43,784 nt of DNA from Chitinophagales bacterium (GCA_026931905.1 JAIXLB010000058.1:1753-45536), one strand, 5' to 3'; positions 26,381-35,697 are shown, numbered from the stretch's first letter. Translations and numbers: made by a program. The notes: generated by a model not told the origin, from the letters alone.

Positions 26381-26438
26381 AACTTCTGTTTTACTTTTAT
26401 AAAAAATAATTTTTTATTCTTTTAAATTACTTTGTTCT

Positions 26439-27668
26439 TTAGGCATCTAATTCGCCTGCAATTAGGTTTAAACTACTCATGGTCATAATTGCATCGCTAA
26501 GCATATTGTTTTTTATTAACTCGCTAAATGCTTGATAATAAATAAAGCTTGGTCTTCTAAAATGTAAACGATAAGGCGTTCTTCCTCCATCACTTATTAA
26601 GTAAAAACCTAACTCTCCATTAGCTCCTTCAACACTATGATATACTTCTCCTTTTGGTATATCAGATTCGCCCATTACAATTTTAAAATGCCATATTAAA
26701 GACTCTATAGTAGTATAAACTAATTCTTTTTCTGGTAAATAATATTCTGGAGCGTCTGCATGATAAACTTCTGCTTCTGCACCTTTGAATTGTTTTACTT
26801 TTTCGTAGGCTTGTTTAATAATTGAAATAGATTGCCAAACTTCTTGACCACGAACTAAAAATCTATCGTAATTATCGCCTGTTGTTCCTACAGGAATTGT
26901 AAATTCAAAATCTTCGTAACTGCTGTATGGTGTATGTACACGAACATCATAATCTACCCCTGCTGCTCTTAGGTTTGGTCCTGTAAATCCATAATTCAAA
27001 GCTCTTTCAGCACTTATGGCTCCAGTTCCTATTAATCTATCCATGAAAATTCTGTTACGCATAAACAAATCTTCAAACTCTTTCCAAGCCTTAGGGAATT
27101 CTACCAAAAACTTGTCTAATTTTTGCCAAACTATATCATTAAAATTTCTTTCAAAACCGCCAATACGCCCCATGTTTGTTGTTAAACGAGCACCACATAT
27201 TTCTTCATAAATTTCATACACCAATTCTCTGTATTGCATTACATATAAAAAACCTGTAAAAGCACCACTATCTACACCTACAATAGAGTTACAAATAAGA
27301 TGGTCTGTAATACGAGAAAGTTCCATAATTATAACACGCAAATAATCTACACGTTTGGGTGTTTTTATGCCTAAAAGTTTTTCGCATGTCATGTGCCAGC
27401 CCATATTATTTAAAGGTGCTGAGCAATAATTTAATCTGTCTGTTAAAACAGTAATTTGGTATAATGGTCTTCTTTCTGCAATTTTTTCAAAGGCTCTGTG
27501 AATGTAGCCAACAGTTTGTTCTGCACTTACAATTCTTTCTCCATCTAATTCAATAATATTTTGAAACACACCATGTGTTGCAGGATGTGTAGGTCCTAAA
27601 TTAAGCGTTGTAGTTTGTGTTTCTAATGAACCTTTTGGCAAACTTATATGTTGTAAATGATCTGACAT
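26439..27668 (-). CDS. nuoD: NADH-quinone oxidoreductase subunit D
   Basis: This 409-residue subunit is related to the large subunit of NiFe hydrogenases and forms the quinone site with NuoB and NuoH. Recognisable stretches are LNLGPTHPATHGVFQNIIELDGE, EQTVGYIHRAFEK, DRLNYCSAPLNNMGW and, near the end, VEGANGELGFYLISDGGRTPYRLHFRRPSF. It is a separate gene from nuoC, unlike the fused nuoCD of enterobacteria. It starts 27 bases after nuoC. Length is normal. Confidence 0.95.
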   Translation of the reverse strand: MSDHLQHISLPKGSLETQTTTLNLGPTHPATHGVFQNIIELDGERIVSAEQTVGYIHRAFEKIAERRPLYQITVLTDRLNYCSAPLNNMGWHMTCEKLLGIKTPKRVDYLRVIIMELSRITDHLICNSIVGVDSGAFTGFLYVMQYRELVYEIYEEICGARLTTNMGRIGGFERNFNDIVWQKLDKFLVEFPKAWKEFEDLFMRNRIFMDRLIGTGAISAERALNYGFTGPNLRAAGVDYDVRVHTPYSSYEDFEFTIPVGTTGDNYDRFLVRGQEVWQSISIIKQAYEKVKQFKGAEAEVYHADAPEYYLPEKELVYTTIESLIWHFKIVMGESDIPKGEVYHSVEGANGELGFYLISDGGRTPYRLHFRRPSFIYYQAFSELIKNNMLSDAIMTMSSLNLIAGELDA

Positions 27669-27695
27669 AATATTTATAGTTGCATATTATTCTTG

Positions 27696-28214
27696 TTAAA
27701 AAATAGAGCCTCCTCTTCCAAACATTTCATCATCTTTATCTTCCCTTGTTTGATCTTCTAAAGGATATTGTTTTCTTAAAGGAAAATAATCCATTTCTTC
27801 TACATTCATTATTCTTTTTAAATTAGGATGACCTATAAAATGTACTCCAAAGAAATCGTAAGTTTCTCTTTCTAACCAGTTGGCAGTTTCGTATAAAGCT
27901 GTTGCTGTAAAAACTTCAGTTTTTTCTTCATCTGTATATACTTTAAATCTAAGTCTTATATTGTCTTCTAAGTTGTGTAAATGATATACCACAGCTATTT
28001 CTTCTCCTTTTCTATCAGGATAATGTACAGCAGTTAAATCTGTTAAGAAGCGAAATTTTAATGTTTCGTCATCGTATAAAAACTGTAATATTTTTATGTT
28101 TAAATCTTTGGGTGCAGTAAAGGTTAAGAAATTATAGGGTTCTTCCCAATTGGTTAATTGGTCGCCAAATTTTTCTATTAATTTTTGTTTTACTATTTCG
28201 TTGGTTAAGGTCAT
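27696..28214 (-). CDS. nuoC: NADH-quinone oxidoreductase subunit C
   Basis: This 172-residue protein of the 30-kDa subunit family shows YHLHNLEDNIRLRFKVY, TANWLERETYDFFGVHFIGHP and LKRIMNVEEMDYFPLRKQYPLEDQ, the family signature. It is a peripheral-arm subunit that packs against NuoD. It is a stand-alone gene between nuoB (52 bases upstream) and nuoD (27 bases downstream), ending in a short glycine-rich tail GRGGSIF. Confidence 0.94.
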   Translation of the reverse strand: MTLTNEIVKQKLIEKFGDQLTNWEEPYNFLTFTAPKDLNIKILQFLYDDETLKFRFLTDLTAVHYPDRKGEEIAVVYHLHNLEDNIRLRFKVYTDEEKTEVFTATALYETANWLERETYDFFGVHFIGHPNLKRIMNVEEMDYFPLRKQYPLEDQTREDKDDEMFGRGGSIF

Positions 28215-28266
28215 AGTTTTTTATTCAACTTTTTATCAAAACAAGTTTAGTTATAATTTTTATTGT

Positions 28267-28854
28267 TTATTCAATGCCATAACTGTTTAAAAGTGCTTTA
28301 TATTTTTCAGAATTTCTTCTTCTTATACTTTCGTTTTGTACTAAATCTTGTATTCTCATTACACCATCTAAAATTGCTTCAGGTCTTGGAGCACATCCTG
28401 GTACATATACATCTACTGGTACTATTTGGTCTATACCTTGTAATACACTATAGGAATCAAAAATACCACCACTGCTTGCACAAGCACCAACAGCTAAAAC
28501 CCAACGTGGTTCTGCCATTTGAATATATACTTGGCGTAAAACGGGACCCATTTTTTTGGCTATAGTTCCCATAACCATCAATAAATCGCACTGGCGTGGA
28601 GAAAAGCCTACACGTTCGCTACCAAATCTTGCCAAATCATAATGGCTTGCCATTGTAGCCATAAATTCTATACCACAACAGCTTGTTGCAAATGGCATGG
28701 GCCATAAAGAGTTTTTACGAGCTAAGCCAACTACATCGCTGAGTTTTGTTGCAAAAAAACCTTCGCCCATGTGTCCATCAGGCATTTCACTTAGAATAAT
28801 ACTATCTGAAATGCTGGCTTCTTTAGGATGTATATTAAATCTTACTGGTCTCAT
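28267..28854 (-). CDS. nuoB: NADH-quinone oxidoreductase subunit B (cluster N2)
   Basis: This 195-residue subunit binds the terminal [4Fe-4S] cluster N2 through the adjacent cysteines C59 and C60 (FATSCCGIEFM) together with C125 (GACASSGGIFDSYSVLQG) and C154 (VYVPGCAPRPEA). N2 reduces quinone at the interface with NuoD. All four ligands are present and the length is normal. It follows nuoA by 31 bases. Confidence 0.96.
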   Translation of the reverse strand: MRPVRFNIHPKEASISDSIILSEMPDGHMGEGFFATKLSDVVGLARKNSLWPMPFATSCCGIEFMATMASHYDLARFGSERVGFSPRQCDLLMVMGTIAKKMGPVLRQVYIQMAEPRWVLAVGACASSGGIFDSYSVLQGIDQIVPVDVYVPGCAPRPEAILDGVMRIQDLVQNESIRRRNSEKYKALLNSYGIE

Positions 28855-28885
28855 TTTTAAAAATGTTTAATGTTCCTTTAATTAC

Positions 28886-29281
28886 TTAATCTTCCCATTT
28901 CAATGCTTGCTTTTTTATAATGTAAATAAATCCTACTAAGAAGAAAGCAACAAACATTAATACAGCAAAGAAGGCTTCCCAACCTAATGCTTTAAAATTT
29001 ACAGCATAAGGATAAAAGAAAATAACTTCTACATCAAACAGCACAAACAATATTGCTACTAAAAAATATTTAATAGCCACTGGTTGTCTTGCATCGCCAT
29101 GCGATTCGATACCACTCGTAAAAGTTTCTAATTTATCTTTTGTTTTTCTTTTAGGACCTACTAATGCCGATAGGGCTAACATAGTAGCTACAAAGCCTGC
29201 TGCAAATAATAATTGTACACCTATAGGAAAGTAATTAGCAGCGGTGTTTGCATTTGCAATATTTAATAGGAAATAATACAT
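28886..29281 (-). CDS. nuoA: NADH-quinone oxidoreductase subunit A
   Basis: From the ATG at 29281 the protein has 131 residues and three transmembrane helices; a TTG nine codons upstream overlaps the -7 box and is unlikely. The loop TFTSGIESHGDARQPVAIKY and the following FLVAILFVLFDVEVIFFYPY are the NuoA signature. It is the first gene of the complex I operon, with a -7 box 25 bases upstream and a strong terminator further upstream, so the operon start is well defined. Confidence 0.94.
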   Translation of the reverse strand: MYYFLLNIANANTAANYFPIGVQLLFAAGFVATMLALSALVGPKRKTKDKLETFTSGIESHGDARQPVAIKYFLVAILFVLFDVEVIFFYPYAVNFKALGWEAFFAVLMFVAFFLVGFIYIIKKQALKWED

Positions 29282-29305
29282 ACTGGACTCGTTTCTTATA
29301 AAAGG

Positions 29306-29313
29306 CAAATGTA
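29306..29313 (-). promoter_or_regulatory. -7 box TACATTTG for the nuo operon
   Basis: On the minus strand TACATTTG matches TAnnTTTG exactly and ends 24 bases before the nuoA ATG. It lies between that ATG and a strong terminator, where a promoter is expected. The -33 region is T-rich but lacks a well-placed TTG. Confidence 0.5.
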
Positions 29314-29328
29314 AGAGTATAATGTATA

Positions 29329-29370
29329 AAAAAGAAAAACTCTCTAGTATAAGAGAGTCTTTCTTTTTTT
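29329..29370. terminator. Strong (bidirectional) intrinsic terminator between the TPR gene and nuoA
   Basis: A perfect seven-base-pair stem ACTCTCT/AGAGAGT (29339-29345 with 29352-29358) encloses a six-base loop. After one A-C mismatch the stem continues outward for about eight more pairs (AAAGAAA with TTTCTTT), so both strands have a T-rich tract after the hairpin. On the minus strand it ends transcription coming from the TPR gene before nuoA. This is the clearest terminator in the window. Confidence 0.8.
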
Positions 29371-29405
29371 ATTACTAAAATAGATAGTTTTTGCTAATTA
29401 TGTTT

Positions 29406-31067
29406 TTACTTTCCTTTTTGTTTGGACTGGCTGCTTATTCTTGCTTCTAAGGTTTTTTTAATGTTTAACATTTCTGAATCGGCGGGTATTAATTCTAAAA
29501 TTTTATTGCAATATTCTAATGCTTTTTCATAATCTTTTACTGTATCTGCATAATAAATCATGATGTAGTAGTAGTTATTTACAATTTGGTTTTTGTTTTT
29601 TTCTACATCTTTTTGTAAGTAAGAATTGTATTGTAATAAGGCTGGTTCTGCAATACCTGGATTGGTGGTTGTATCTAAAGCTTTTGCAGCATTTACATTA
29701 AAGGCATAACCTTGTGGTTTATCTGGAAATGCAGCTATGTATTTTTGAGCATAAGCCATTGTAGCTGTATAATCTTTAGACATATAGCAAGTGGAGGTAA
29801 TAATATAATGGTCATATTCGCCCATTGAGCCTTTTAAATCGTTGTATTGTTGTAACCACTGTACTTGCTCTTTATACATTTTTGATTTGCCATACATATC
29901 TGCTGCCAATTTCATATATTCTAACTTGGTTTCTTTTTTAGTAGTATTAGCAATTGCTTTTTGTAAATACCCTACTGTTTGGTTTTCTAACCCTGGAAAT
30001 TTGCTAAATACTTTTACTGCTAATTCATAATCTGTTGGCTCTACTTCTTCTATTGTTGCTATACTAAAATAGTTTTCTAAATAAGATTTGGATTGTAAAC
30101 TATCTCCTAATCTATCGTAATTGTAAGCAAATAATATAGGTAATCTGTCGTAGGTTTTACATTCATTACTGCTCATTTCTTTTGCTTTGTTTAGGCTTTC
30201 ATTGTACTTACCTGCTCTAAATAAATAATCTGCATAAAAATAATCTGTAGCACAATCTTTATCTGCATACTGCATATATTTATCTAAATAGGCTTTAGCA
30301 GTATTTACATTTGTTTTTTCATAAACTCTGTAATAGCTAAGATATACTGGAGGAAAATTAAAATCTGCTGCTATGGCTGCTTCAAAATATTTTTCATACA
30401 TTTCTTTATTATCTTGAGTTGTATAAATTAAACCCATTCTCCAATCTGCTTCAGCATATTTAGGATCTCTTGAAACTGCATCTGTATAAGCTTTTACAGC
30501 ATCTCCTCCATTATCGCCTCCTAATTTTTGATAGCATTTTCCTAAGTTTACTAATATTTCTGGATCTGTGAGATTTAGTTCTGCTGCTTGTTTTAATTTA
30601 TCTATACCATAATTAGGGTCTCCTGTTTTAGAATCTCCATAAGCATTGGCTCTCCCTATTGCGTTTAAAATATTTGCATCTGGTTTGTTTTTGTTTCTGC
30701 CTTTTGTAGGTGTTGTTGCTGTAATAGCTTGTTCAAATTTTTGTTTTGCAGCATTCAAGTCGCTATGTTCGGCAATATCTACACCACCAGAACCAACCCA
30801 AATTAAGGGTTCATTTACGCCGTCTTGTAATGCTTTTTGAAATACAGCTTTTGCTTCTATAATATTTTTATTAGCTAATAATGCCTGTCCATACCAATAT
30901 ATATTATCAGCACTTTTATTATTTTGGTTGTATAATTTTTGAAATAAATCTAAAGCACTTTTATTTTTTTGATACGATAAAAGTTTTTTTCCATCCTCAA
31001 TTGTTTGTGCATTGGATATACCTACAAAAAACATGAGTGTTAAGGCAAGTGTAACAAGTTTCTTCAT
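29406..31067 (-). CDS. Secreted tetratricopeptide-repeat protein
   Basis: I chose the ATG at 31067 because it opens a clean signal peptide (MKKLVTLALTLMFFVGISNA, cut before QTIE); the longer reading adds 21 residues of basic leader. The mature part is a series of TPR-like helix pairs, for example NIYWYGQALLANKNIIEAKA, ILVNLGKCYQKLGGDNGGDA, YAEADWRMGLIYTTQDN and, near the end, DYEKALEYCNKILELIPADS. It has 553 residues in all. TPR proteins mediate protein contacts, here probably in the periplasm. It follows the PstS-like gene by 100 bases on the same strand. Its specific role is unknown. Confidence 0.82.
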   Translation of the reverse strand: MKKLVTLALTLMFFVGISNAQTIEDGKKLLSYQKNKSALDLFQKLYNQNNKSADNIYWYGQALLANKNIIEAKAVFQKALQDGVNEPLIWVGSGGVDIAEHSDLNAAKQKFEQAITATTPTKGRNKNKPDANILNAIGRANAYGDSKTGDPNYGIDKLKQAAELNLTDPEILVNLGKCYQKLGGDNGGDAVKAYTDAVSRDPKYAEADWRMGLIYTTQDNKEMYEKYFEAAIAADFNFPPVYLSYYRVYEKTNVNTAKAYLDKYMQYADKDCATDYFYADYLFRAGKYNESLNKAKEMSSNECKTYDRLPILFAYNYDRLGDSLQSKSYLENYFSIATIEEVEPTDYELAVKVFSKFPGLENQTVGYLQKAIANTTKKETKLEYMKLAADMYGKSKMYKEQVQWLQQYNDLKGSMGEYDHYIITSTCYMSKDYTATMAYAQKYIAAFPDKPQGYAFNVNAAKALDTTTNPGIAEPALLQYNSYLQKDVEKNKNQIVNNYYYIMIYYADTVKDYEKALEYCNKILELIPADSEMLNIKKTLEARISSQSKQKGK

Positions 31068-31167
31068 TGCTTTTGTTTTTATTTTTAATCTATAAAATTT
31101 ATCTTTTTTTAAAAATACTGCTGCTCGCAAGGAAAGTAATTTTTATGTAAACTCCAACATTTTTATT

Positions 31168-32097
31168 TTAATTACTTATTTCTTCCTTTATGGCACTGCT
31201 TCTTTTTATTAAATTCATTTTTGCTGGTGCTAAATAGGCTCTTCTAAAAATTAACTGTCCTCTTTCATTTGTCATAAAATTTTTAAATCCAGATCCTAAT
31301 CCTTCAGCGTATTCTTTTAATATATAATACAAGGGTCGTGCCAAAGCATATTGATTAAATGTTATTGTGCTTTGGCTTGGCTTTGTAAATACTCCTTCTT
31401 CTTCACAAGTAGTACATTCTATCAAAGCAAATTTTATTTTTTTTAACTGTTCTTTTTGTTTTGGTTCATCATTATTACCTACCCAACTCAATCCTACAAA
31501 ACCAATAGCGTTAGGCATTGTAGCTATTGCTGCTACTACAGCTTCGCTGCCAGATGTTGCTACAACATTTTTTCCAAAATTTTCGCCGTGCAAAATATTG
31601 TCTTGTAAAAATCTTACTGTGCTTGTTGCATTATTACCATCCATTATGGCTGGTATATTATTTTTACCACTTAATATATCTTTTAACTGTTGTAAAGTAA
31701 ACAGGCTATCTTTTGCATTAATATTAATTATAACAGCAACTGCATCAAAAGCTACAACATCTTGCTTGGGTATATAATCCAATTTAGATTTATAAAAAGT
31801 ATCTTCATTGGGTTTTAATTTTCTTGCAACTAAAATCATGCGTGTACTATCTTTTTCCAAATCTCTAAAACAATCTACTTCTGATTTATAAGTTGCTACA
31901 ATATTTGCATCTGGATAGGATGATTTAAAAACCAATAGTTGCTGTTGTATTACAGGCTTAAAGCTTTCATCTACACTTATATAAATGGTGCCACTTTGAT
32001 TGGTATCATTATTCAAATTAGATGATGAGTTGTTTTTACAAGCAACTGTAAATCCAATAAAAAAAAATAAAAATATAGCCGAAATTTTCTGTGTCAT
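31168..32097 (-). CDS. PstS-like phosphate-binding-family lipoprotein
   Basis: This 309-residue protein has a lipoprotein signal peptide ending in TVAC with C20 as the lipidated cysteine, then a serine/asparagine-rich linker. The periplasmic binding fold of the PstS type follows: GTIYISVDESFKPVIQQQ, YKSEVDCFRDLEKDSTRMIL, DVVAFDAVAVIIN, TLQQLKDILSGK and GSEAVVAAIATMPNAIGFVG. PstS proteins normally deliver phosphate to PstCAB, but no pst permease or ATPase gene is in the window. Its start codon overlaps the stop of the upstream small membrane gene (TAATG), and a TPR gene follows. A sensing or scaffold role in this small operon is possible but not shown. Confidence 0.8.
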   Translation of the reverse strand: MTQKISAIFLFFFIGFTVACKNNSSSNLNNDTNQSGTIYISVDESFKPVIQQQLLVFKSSYPDANIVATYKSEVDCFRDLEKDSTRMILVARKLKPNEDTFYKSKLDYIPKQDVVAFDAVAVIININAKDSLFTLQQLKDILSGKNNIPAIMDGNNATSTVRFLQDNILHGENFGKNVVATSGSEAVVAAIATMPNAIGFVGLSWVGNNDEPKQKEQLKKIKFALIECTTCEEEGVFTKPSQSTITFNQYALARPLYYILKEYAEGLGSGFKNFMTNERGQLIFRRAYLAPAKMNLIKRSSAIKEEISN

Positions 32098-32324
32098 TAG
32101 TAATCTCTTTTTAATCCTCTGTACAATCTAAAAGCTCCATACAATAAACATATTGCACCAAATAAATAACGAAATGTTTTATCAATACTTAAAAATTTAT
32201 CAATACCCCAAATGCTTCCAAATAACATAAATACAGCCATGCCTAATAAAAATACAGCCATACCCATATCATAAATTGTACGCATTAATACATAACTTCT
32301 TTTTCGTTTTTCTTGATTTGTCAT
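32097..32324 (-). CDS. Small membrane protein translationally coupled to the PstS-like gene
   Basis: From the ATG at 32324 the protein has 75 residues: a basic N-terminus (MTNQEKRKRSYVLMRTIYD), two hydrophobic segments (MGMAVFLLGMAVFMLFGSIWG and YLFGAICLLYGAFRLY) and a basic end RGLKRDY. Longer in-frame starts exist upstream but lie in AT-rich sequence near a hairpin. The stop codon overlaps the start of the PstS-like gene by one base, a strong sign of coupled translation. I recall similar small genes next to exbB/exbD-pstS-TPR clusters in Bacteroidota, but no exb genes are visible here. Function unknown. Confidence 0.65.
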   Translation of the reverse strand: MTNQEKRKRSYVLMRTIYDMGMAVFLLGMAVFMLFGSIWGIDKFLSIDKTFRYLFGAICLLYGAFRLYRGLKRDY

Positions 32325-32411
32325 ACCTATATTAAACCTATTTAAAAACGGAAAGATATAAAATTTTAAAGTTTTACCCATTCTACATTTAGAAAAATAA
32401 TTATAAAAAAG

Positions 32412-32443
32412 AGATAAAAAAAATAAAAGCACTCGAAATGCTT
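32412..32443 (-). terminator. Probable terminator after the helicase-nuclease gene
   Basis: On the minus strand a five-base-pair stem AAGCA/TGCTT (32443-32439 with 32431-32427) and seven-base loop is followed by a T-rich run (TTTTATTTTTTT). It lies about 110 bases downstream of the helicase stop and before the small membrane gene. The stem is short, so the call is moderate. Confidence 0.4.
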
Positions 32444-32554
32444 ATTCTTAAAGAATTATAGCAGCTTTAAAAGATGAACTATTTTAATTAAAATAGGTAC
32501 TTAAAATTTCATTCAATATTTCAACCAATTTATTTTTAAGAAAAACACACAACC

Positions 32555-35500
32555 CTATTCTTCATCTTCTAATTGATGCAATGCCACATATAATTTATTT
32601 GTTTTTACAAAACTGCACCATTCGCATTCGGGTTTTCCGCAACCAGTTTTAAAATCTCTTGCTTGAATTTTTTTCCATGTATCTTTTATTTGTTGCTTTA
32701 CTGTGGTGGTGTCTTGTGGTTGAATTGGAATTTTTACTGTTTTATATTCATCATTTTTGGGTTCAACAAATTCAAAGGCGGTACTTACAACATTCCATTG
32801 CCTTGTTTTGTCATTATCAATTAAAATTTTGTAAAAAACAGCTTGCCTCCAATAATCACCACCATTGGGTTCATTTTCATCAGGAGGATTTAATTTCTTT
32901 TTGGCATTATCAAATTTTCCTGTTTTATAATCAACCACATTTACATCATTTCCAAAAAATTCTATTTTATCTAATTTACCATTAAGAGGAATATCATCAA
33001 GCATAATATTTCTAAGCGATGTTTCTAAGGTTACTTTTTTATGCCAAACATGAATGTAATGTTCATAATATTTTGGAATTATTTTTTCGCCATAAGCCAA
33101 TCTTAGTGCATACGTTTCGGGAGTAAATGCTTCTCTGTTTTTATTCATGTGCCACTTAAAAGAATCTATTAAAAAAGCATCTGTTGGAAAAACATAATCG
33201 TTATCCAACATGTTTTTAAAAAATGTATCCAAAGCATAATGTACAGCAGAGCCAAATGCCATGCTTTCGCTTTTAGCAGCAGGAACTTGTATTAAATTTT
33301 GATAATAAAATTTTAATGGGCAACTTAAATAATTATTTAAGTGTGTAACACTTAATGTATAATGCTGCAAGAGTTGATTGATATAGGTTTCTTCTACTAA
33401 TTTTATTTCTGGTTTAGCCTTTTGGGCATACTGTAGTAAACTATAATTTACTAAAACAGCATCGTTTACAGTAATTGTTTCTATTGGTATGTTTTTGTTT
33501 TCGCAAATTTCTTCAACAAAGCTGCTGGCTATAACATTTTTATCATTATCATCTTTTACAGCATAAGAAATTTGTAAAAACTTTTTTGCTCTTGTGGTTG
33601 CAACATAAAACAATCGTCTTGCTTCTTCAAGGTCTGAAGCATTGCTGTAATTGCTTATTAAATTATCTGGAAGTTTGAAGTTCATATTTCTACCTCCTAA
33701 TTTATCCCAACTATTTTCGGTACAACCCAATATAAATACACATTCAAATTCACTGCCTTTACTGCTATGTGCAGTGGTAAAATTTATACCATTTTCGTTG
33801 GCAATAATTTTATTCAAATTAATACTTAAATTATTTTTCTGCATCAATTCTATTATTTTCAATAATTCTCTTAAAGTTATATCAGGATTTTTCTTTGTTT
33901 CTTCTTTTATAAAATTAAAGAGAGAGGTAAGCACTTGCATTAACCAAGGTTTTTCTTCGTTACTTAATATGTAAGCTAATACACCAGTGTTTTGTATGAG
34001 TTTTTCAAACAGTTGTTGTAAGGTACAGTTTGAACTTTCATAAAGCAGATTTTCTAAAACTAAAATAGTTTTCTTTAAATTATTTTTTGATTCGGGAAAT
34101 AAATTCCCTTGCTCATTGGGCAATTTATTTAGCCAGGAACGCAAAGAAAATTTATCGCCTTTTGTCTTATTATTTTCTTGCTTCACAGCTACAGCTTGTT
34201 TGGCAATTTCAATAGCATCGTTTTCAAAAAAATTGCTATGCAGCATTTTAAACAATATATCATCTCCACTATATGGTATATATTTTTCTGCATCAATCCA
34301 TGTAAGAATGCTAATTATATTTTCAATAAAAGGAAGCGTTAAAATATTTACTTTTCGTTTGGTATTAATGGCAATTTTCTTTTGTTCAAGCATAGTAATA
34401 ATTTCATCTGCTTGTTTGTGATTGCGATAAATAACTGCAACTTCATTTCCTTTCACTCCTTGTTCAAGTAGTTTTTCTATTTGTTGTGTTATGTAAACTG
34501 CTTCATGCGAAGGATTGGGAAATTCTATAACTTTTGGTGGTGTACTTATATCTTTTAAGGCTTCTAAAGAGCTTATCAAAGGCTTGTCGTTATTGGTTAT
34601 TCTTAAATTATTTTTTGTAATTAAATGGTGAGCTGCATTTAAAATTATTTGAGTAGAACGATAGTTTTTGGTTAAGTCAATCTCTACAATATCATTCATA
34701 AATTTATTTTTAAAGTGCTCAATATTTTTCACATTAGCATCTTGAAAAGAAAAAATACTTTGGTCTGCATCGCCTACTGCAAATACATTTGGAACATCCC
34801 AATAGCTATTAAGTTGTTGCAATAATAAATTTTGAGAACGACTCGTATCTTGAAACTCATCTACTAAAATGTAAAGAAATCTTTCTTGATAATCCAACAA
34901 CAAACTTTTATTTTCTTCAAATGCTTTTAAAACCCACAATATCATATCATCATAGGTATAACGATTTTTTTCTTCCATTAGTTGATTATACAACTCATAA
35001 AAACTTACAGCAGCTTTAAGCATTTCCATTCTTTTTGTTTCTTCATCAATGGCTCCTTGTTTAAGATCTCCTGCTTTTTTATCTTTATACTTTGTTTTAT
35101 AATAGTAACCCTCTTTTGTAGGCAAAGAATTAATGTAAGTATTGGTTTGCTCAATAATGTAAGCAGGCTCCCAGGCTTCTTTTTTCATTAAAGAAAATAA
35201 ATTTTTTAGCCTGTTTTTTTCATAATAAATTTCTCCTCTTAATCTTTTTAATACATTATCATTGGGTATTTTATCAATGAGTTCATAAAACAATTCTATT
35301 TCTTCTAAATCGCCAATTGGTTCTAAATTCAATGCACCAAAATAGGCAAGATTGTCTTGTATTATTTCATTACAAAATGAATGAAAAGTATGTATTTGAA
35401 CTTTATATGCAGGATTACCGATAATTTTCAATAAACGATTTCGCATTTCTACAGCACCATTATCTGTATAGGTTAAACACAAAATATTTTCAGGATTTAT

Positions 35501-35677
35501 ATCGGTTTGCAATAAAATATTTCCAATTCGTGTTGCTAAAATTTGTGTTTTACCTGTGCCTGGACCAGCATTTACTAAAACAGGACCCTCAATCGTATCT
35601 ACAGCAAGTTTTTGCTCTGGATTTAATTTTTCATAAGCGGTAGTAAAGTTTTGAGTTGTTTTATTATTCTGTATCAT
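32555..35677 (-). CDS. UvrD/PcrA-type helicase fused to a RecB/AddB-like PD-(D/E)XK nuclease
   Basis: This 1040-residue protein begins with the Q motif LNPEQKLAV (18-26) and Walker A GPGTGKT (38-44). It continues with VDEFQDTSRSQ, VGDADQSIFSFQDAN, NYRST, and the late helicase motif GINFTTAHSSKGSEFECVF. The C-terminal part is a PD-(D/E)XK nuclease: FGSAVHYALDTFF, LNGKLDKIEFF and VVDYKTGKF with D916 and K918. Cysteines C786 (SCPLKFYY) and C1013, C1018 and C1021 (CGKPECEWC) fit the Fe-S staple of AddB/Cas4-like nucleases. Superfamily 1 helicase-nucleases process DNA ends for recombination repair. Whether it acts alone or with an AddB-like partner elsewhere is unknown. It stands alone, with a TACATTTG box at 35698-35705 upstream. 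Confidence 0.88.
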   Translation of the reverse strand: MIQNNKTTQNFTTAYEKLNPEQKLAVDTIEGPVLVNAGPGTGKTQILATRIGNILLQTDINPENILCLTYTDNGAVEMRNRLLKIIGNPAYKVQIHTFHSFCNEIIQDNLAYFGALNLEPIGDLEEIELFYELIDKIPNDNVLKRLRGEIYYEKNRLKNLFSLMKKEAWEPAYIIEQTNTYINSLPTKEGYYYKTKYKDKKAGDLKQGAIDEETKRMEMLKAAVSFYELYNQLMEEKNRYTYDDMILWVLKAFEENKSLLLDYQERFLYILVDEFQDTSRSQNLLLQQLNSYWDVPNVFAVGDADQSIFSFQDANVKNIEHFKNKFMNDIVEIDLTKNYRSTQIILNAAHHLITKNNLRITNNDKPLISSLEALKDISTPPKVIEFPNPSHEAVYITQQIEKLLEQGVKGNEVAVIYRNHKQADEIITMLEQKKIAINTKRKVNILTLPFIENIISILTWIDAEKYIPYSGDDILFKMLHSNFFENDAIEIAKQAVAVKQENNKTKGDKFSLRSWLNKLPNEQGNLFPESKNNLKKTILVLENLLYESSNCTLQQLFEKLIQNTGVLAYILSNEEKPWLMQVLTSLFNFIKEETKKNPDITLRELLKIIELMQKNNLSINLNKIIANENGINFTTAHSSKGSEFECVFILGCTENSWDKLGGRNMNFKLPDNLISNYSNASDLEEARRLFYVATTRAKKFLQISYAVKDDNDKNVIASSFVEEICENKNIPIETITVNDAVLVNYSLLQYAQKAKPEIKLVEETYINQLLQHYTLSVTHLNNYLSCPLKFYYQNLIQVPAAKSESMAFGSAVHYALDTFFKNMLDNDYVFPTDAFLIDSFKWHMNKNREAFTPETYALRLAYGEKIIPKYYEHYIHVWHKKVTLETSLRNIMLDDIPLNGKLDKIEFFGNDVNVVDYKTGKFDNAKKKLNPPDENEPNGGDYWRQAVFYKILIDNDKTRQWNVVSTAFEFVEPKNDEYKTVKIPIQPQDTTTVKQQIKDTWKKIQARDFKTGCGKPECEWCSFVKTNKLYVALHQLEDEE

Positions 35678-35697
35678 AATTATAAAAATATTAGTAC

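Noticed and set aside
31367..31777. 136-codon plus-strand frame opposite the PstS-like gene
   Set aside because: Shadow of the PstS-like coding sequence.
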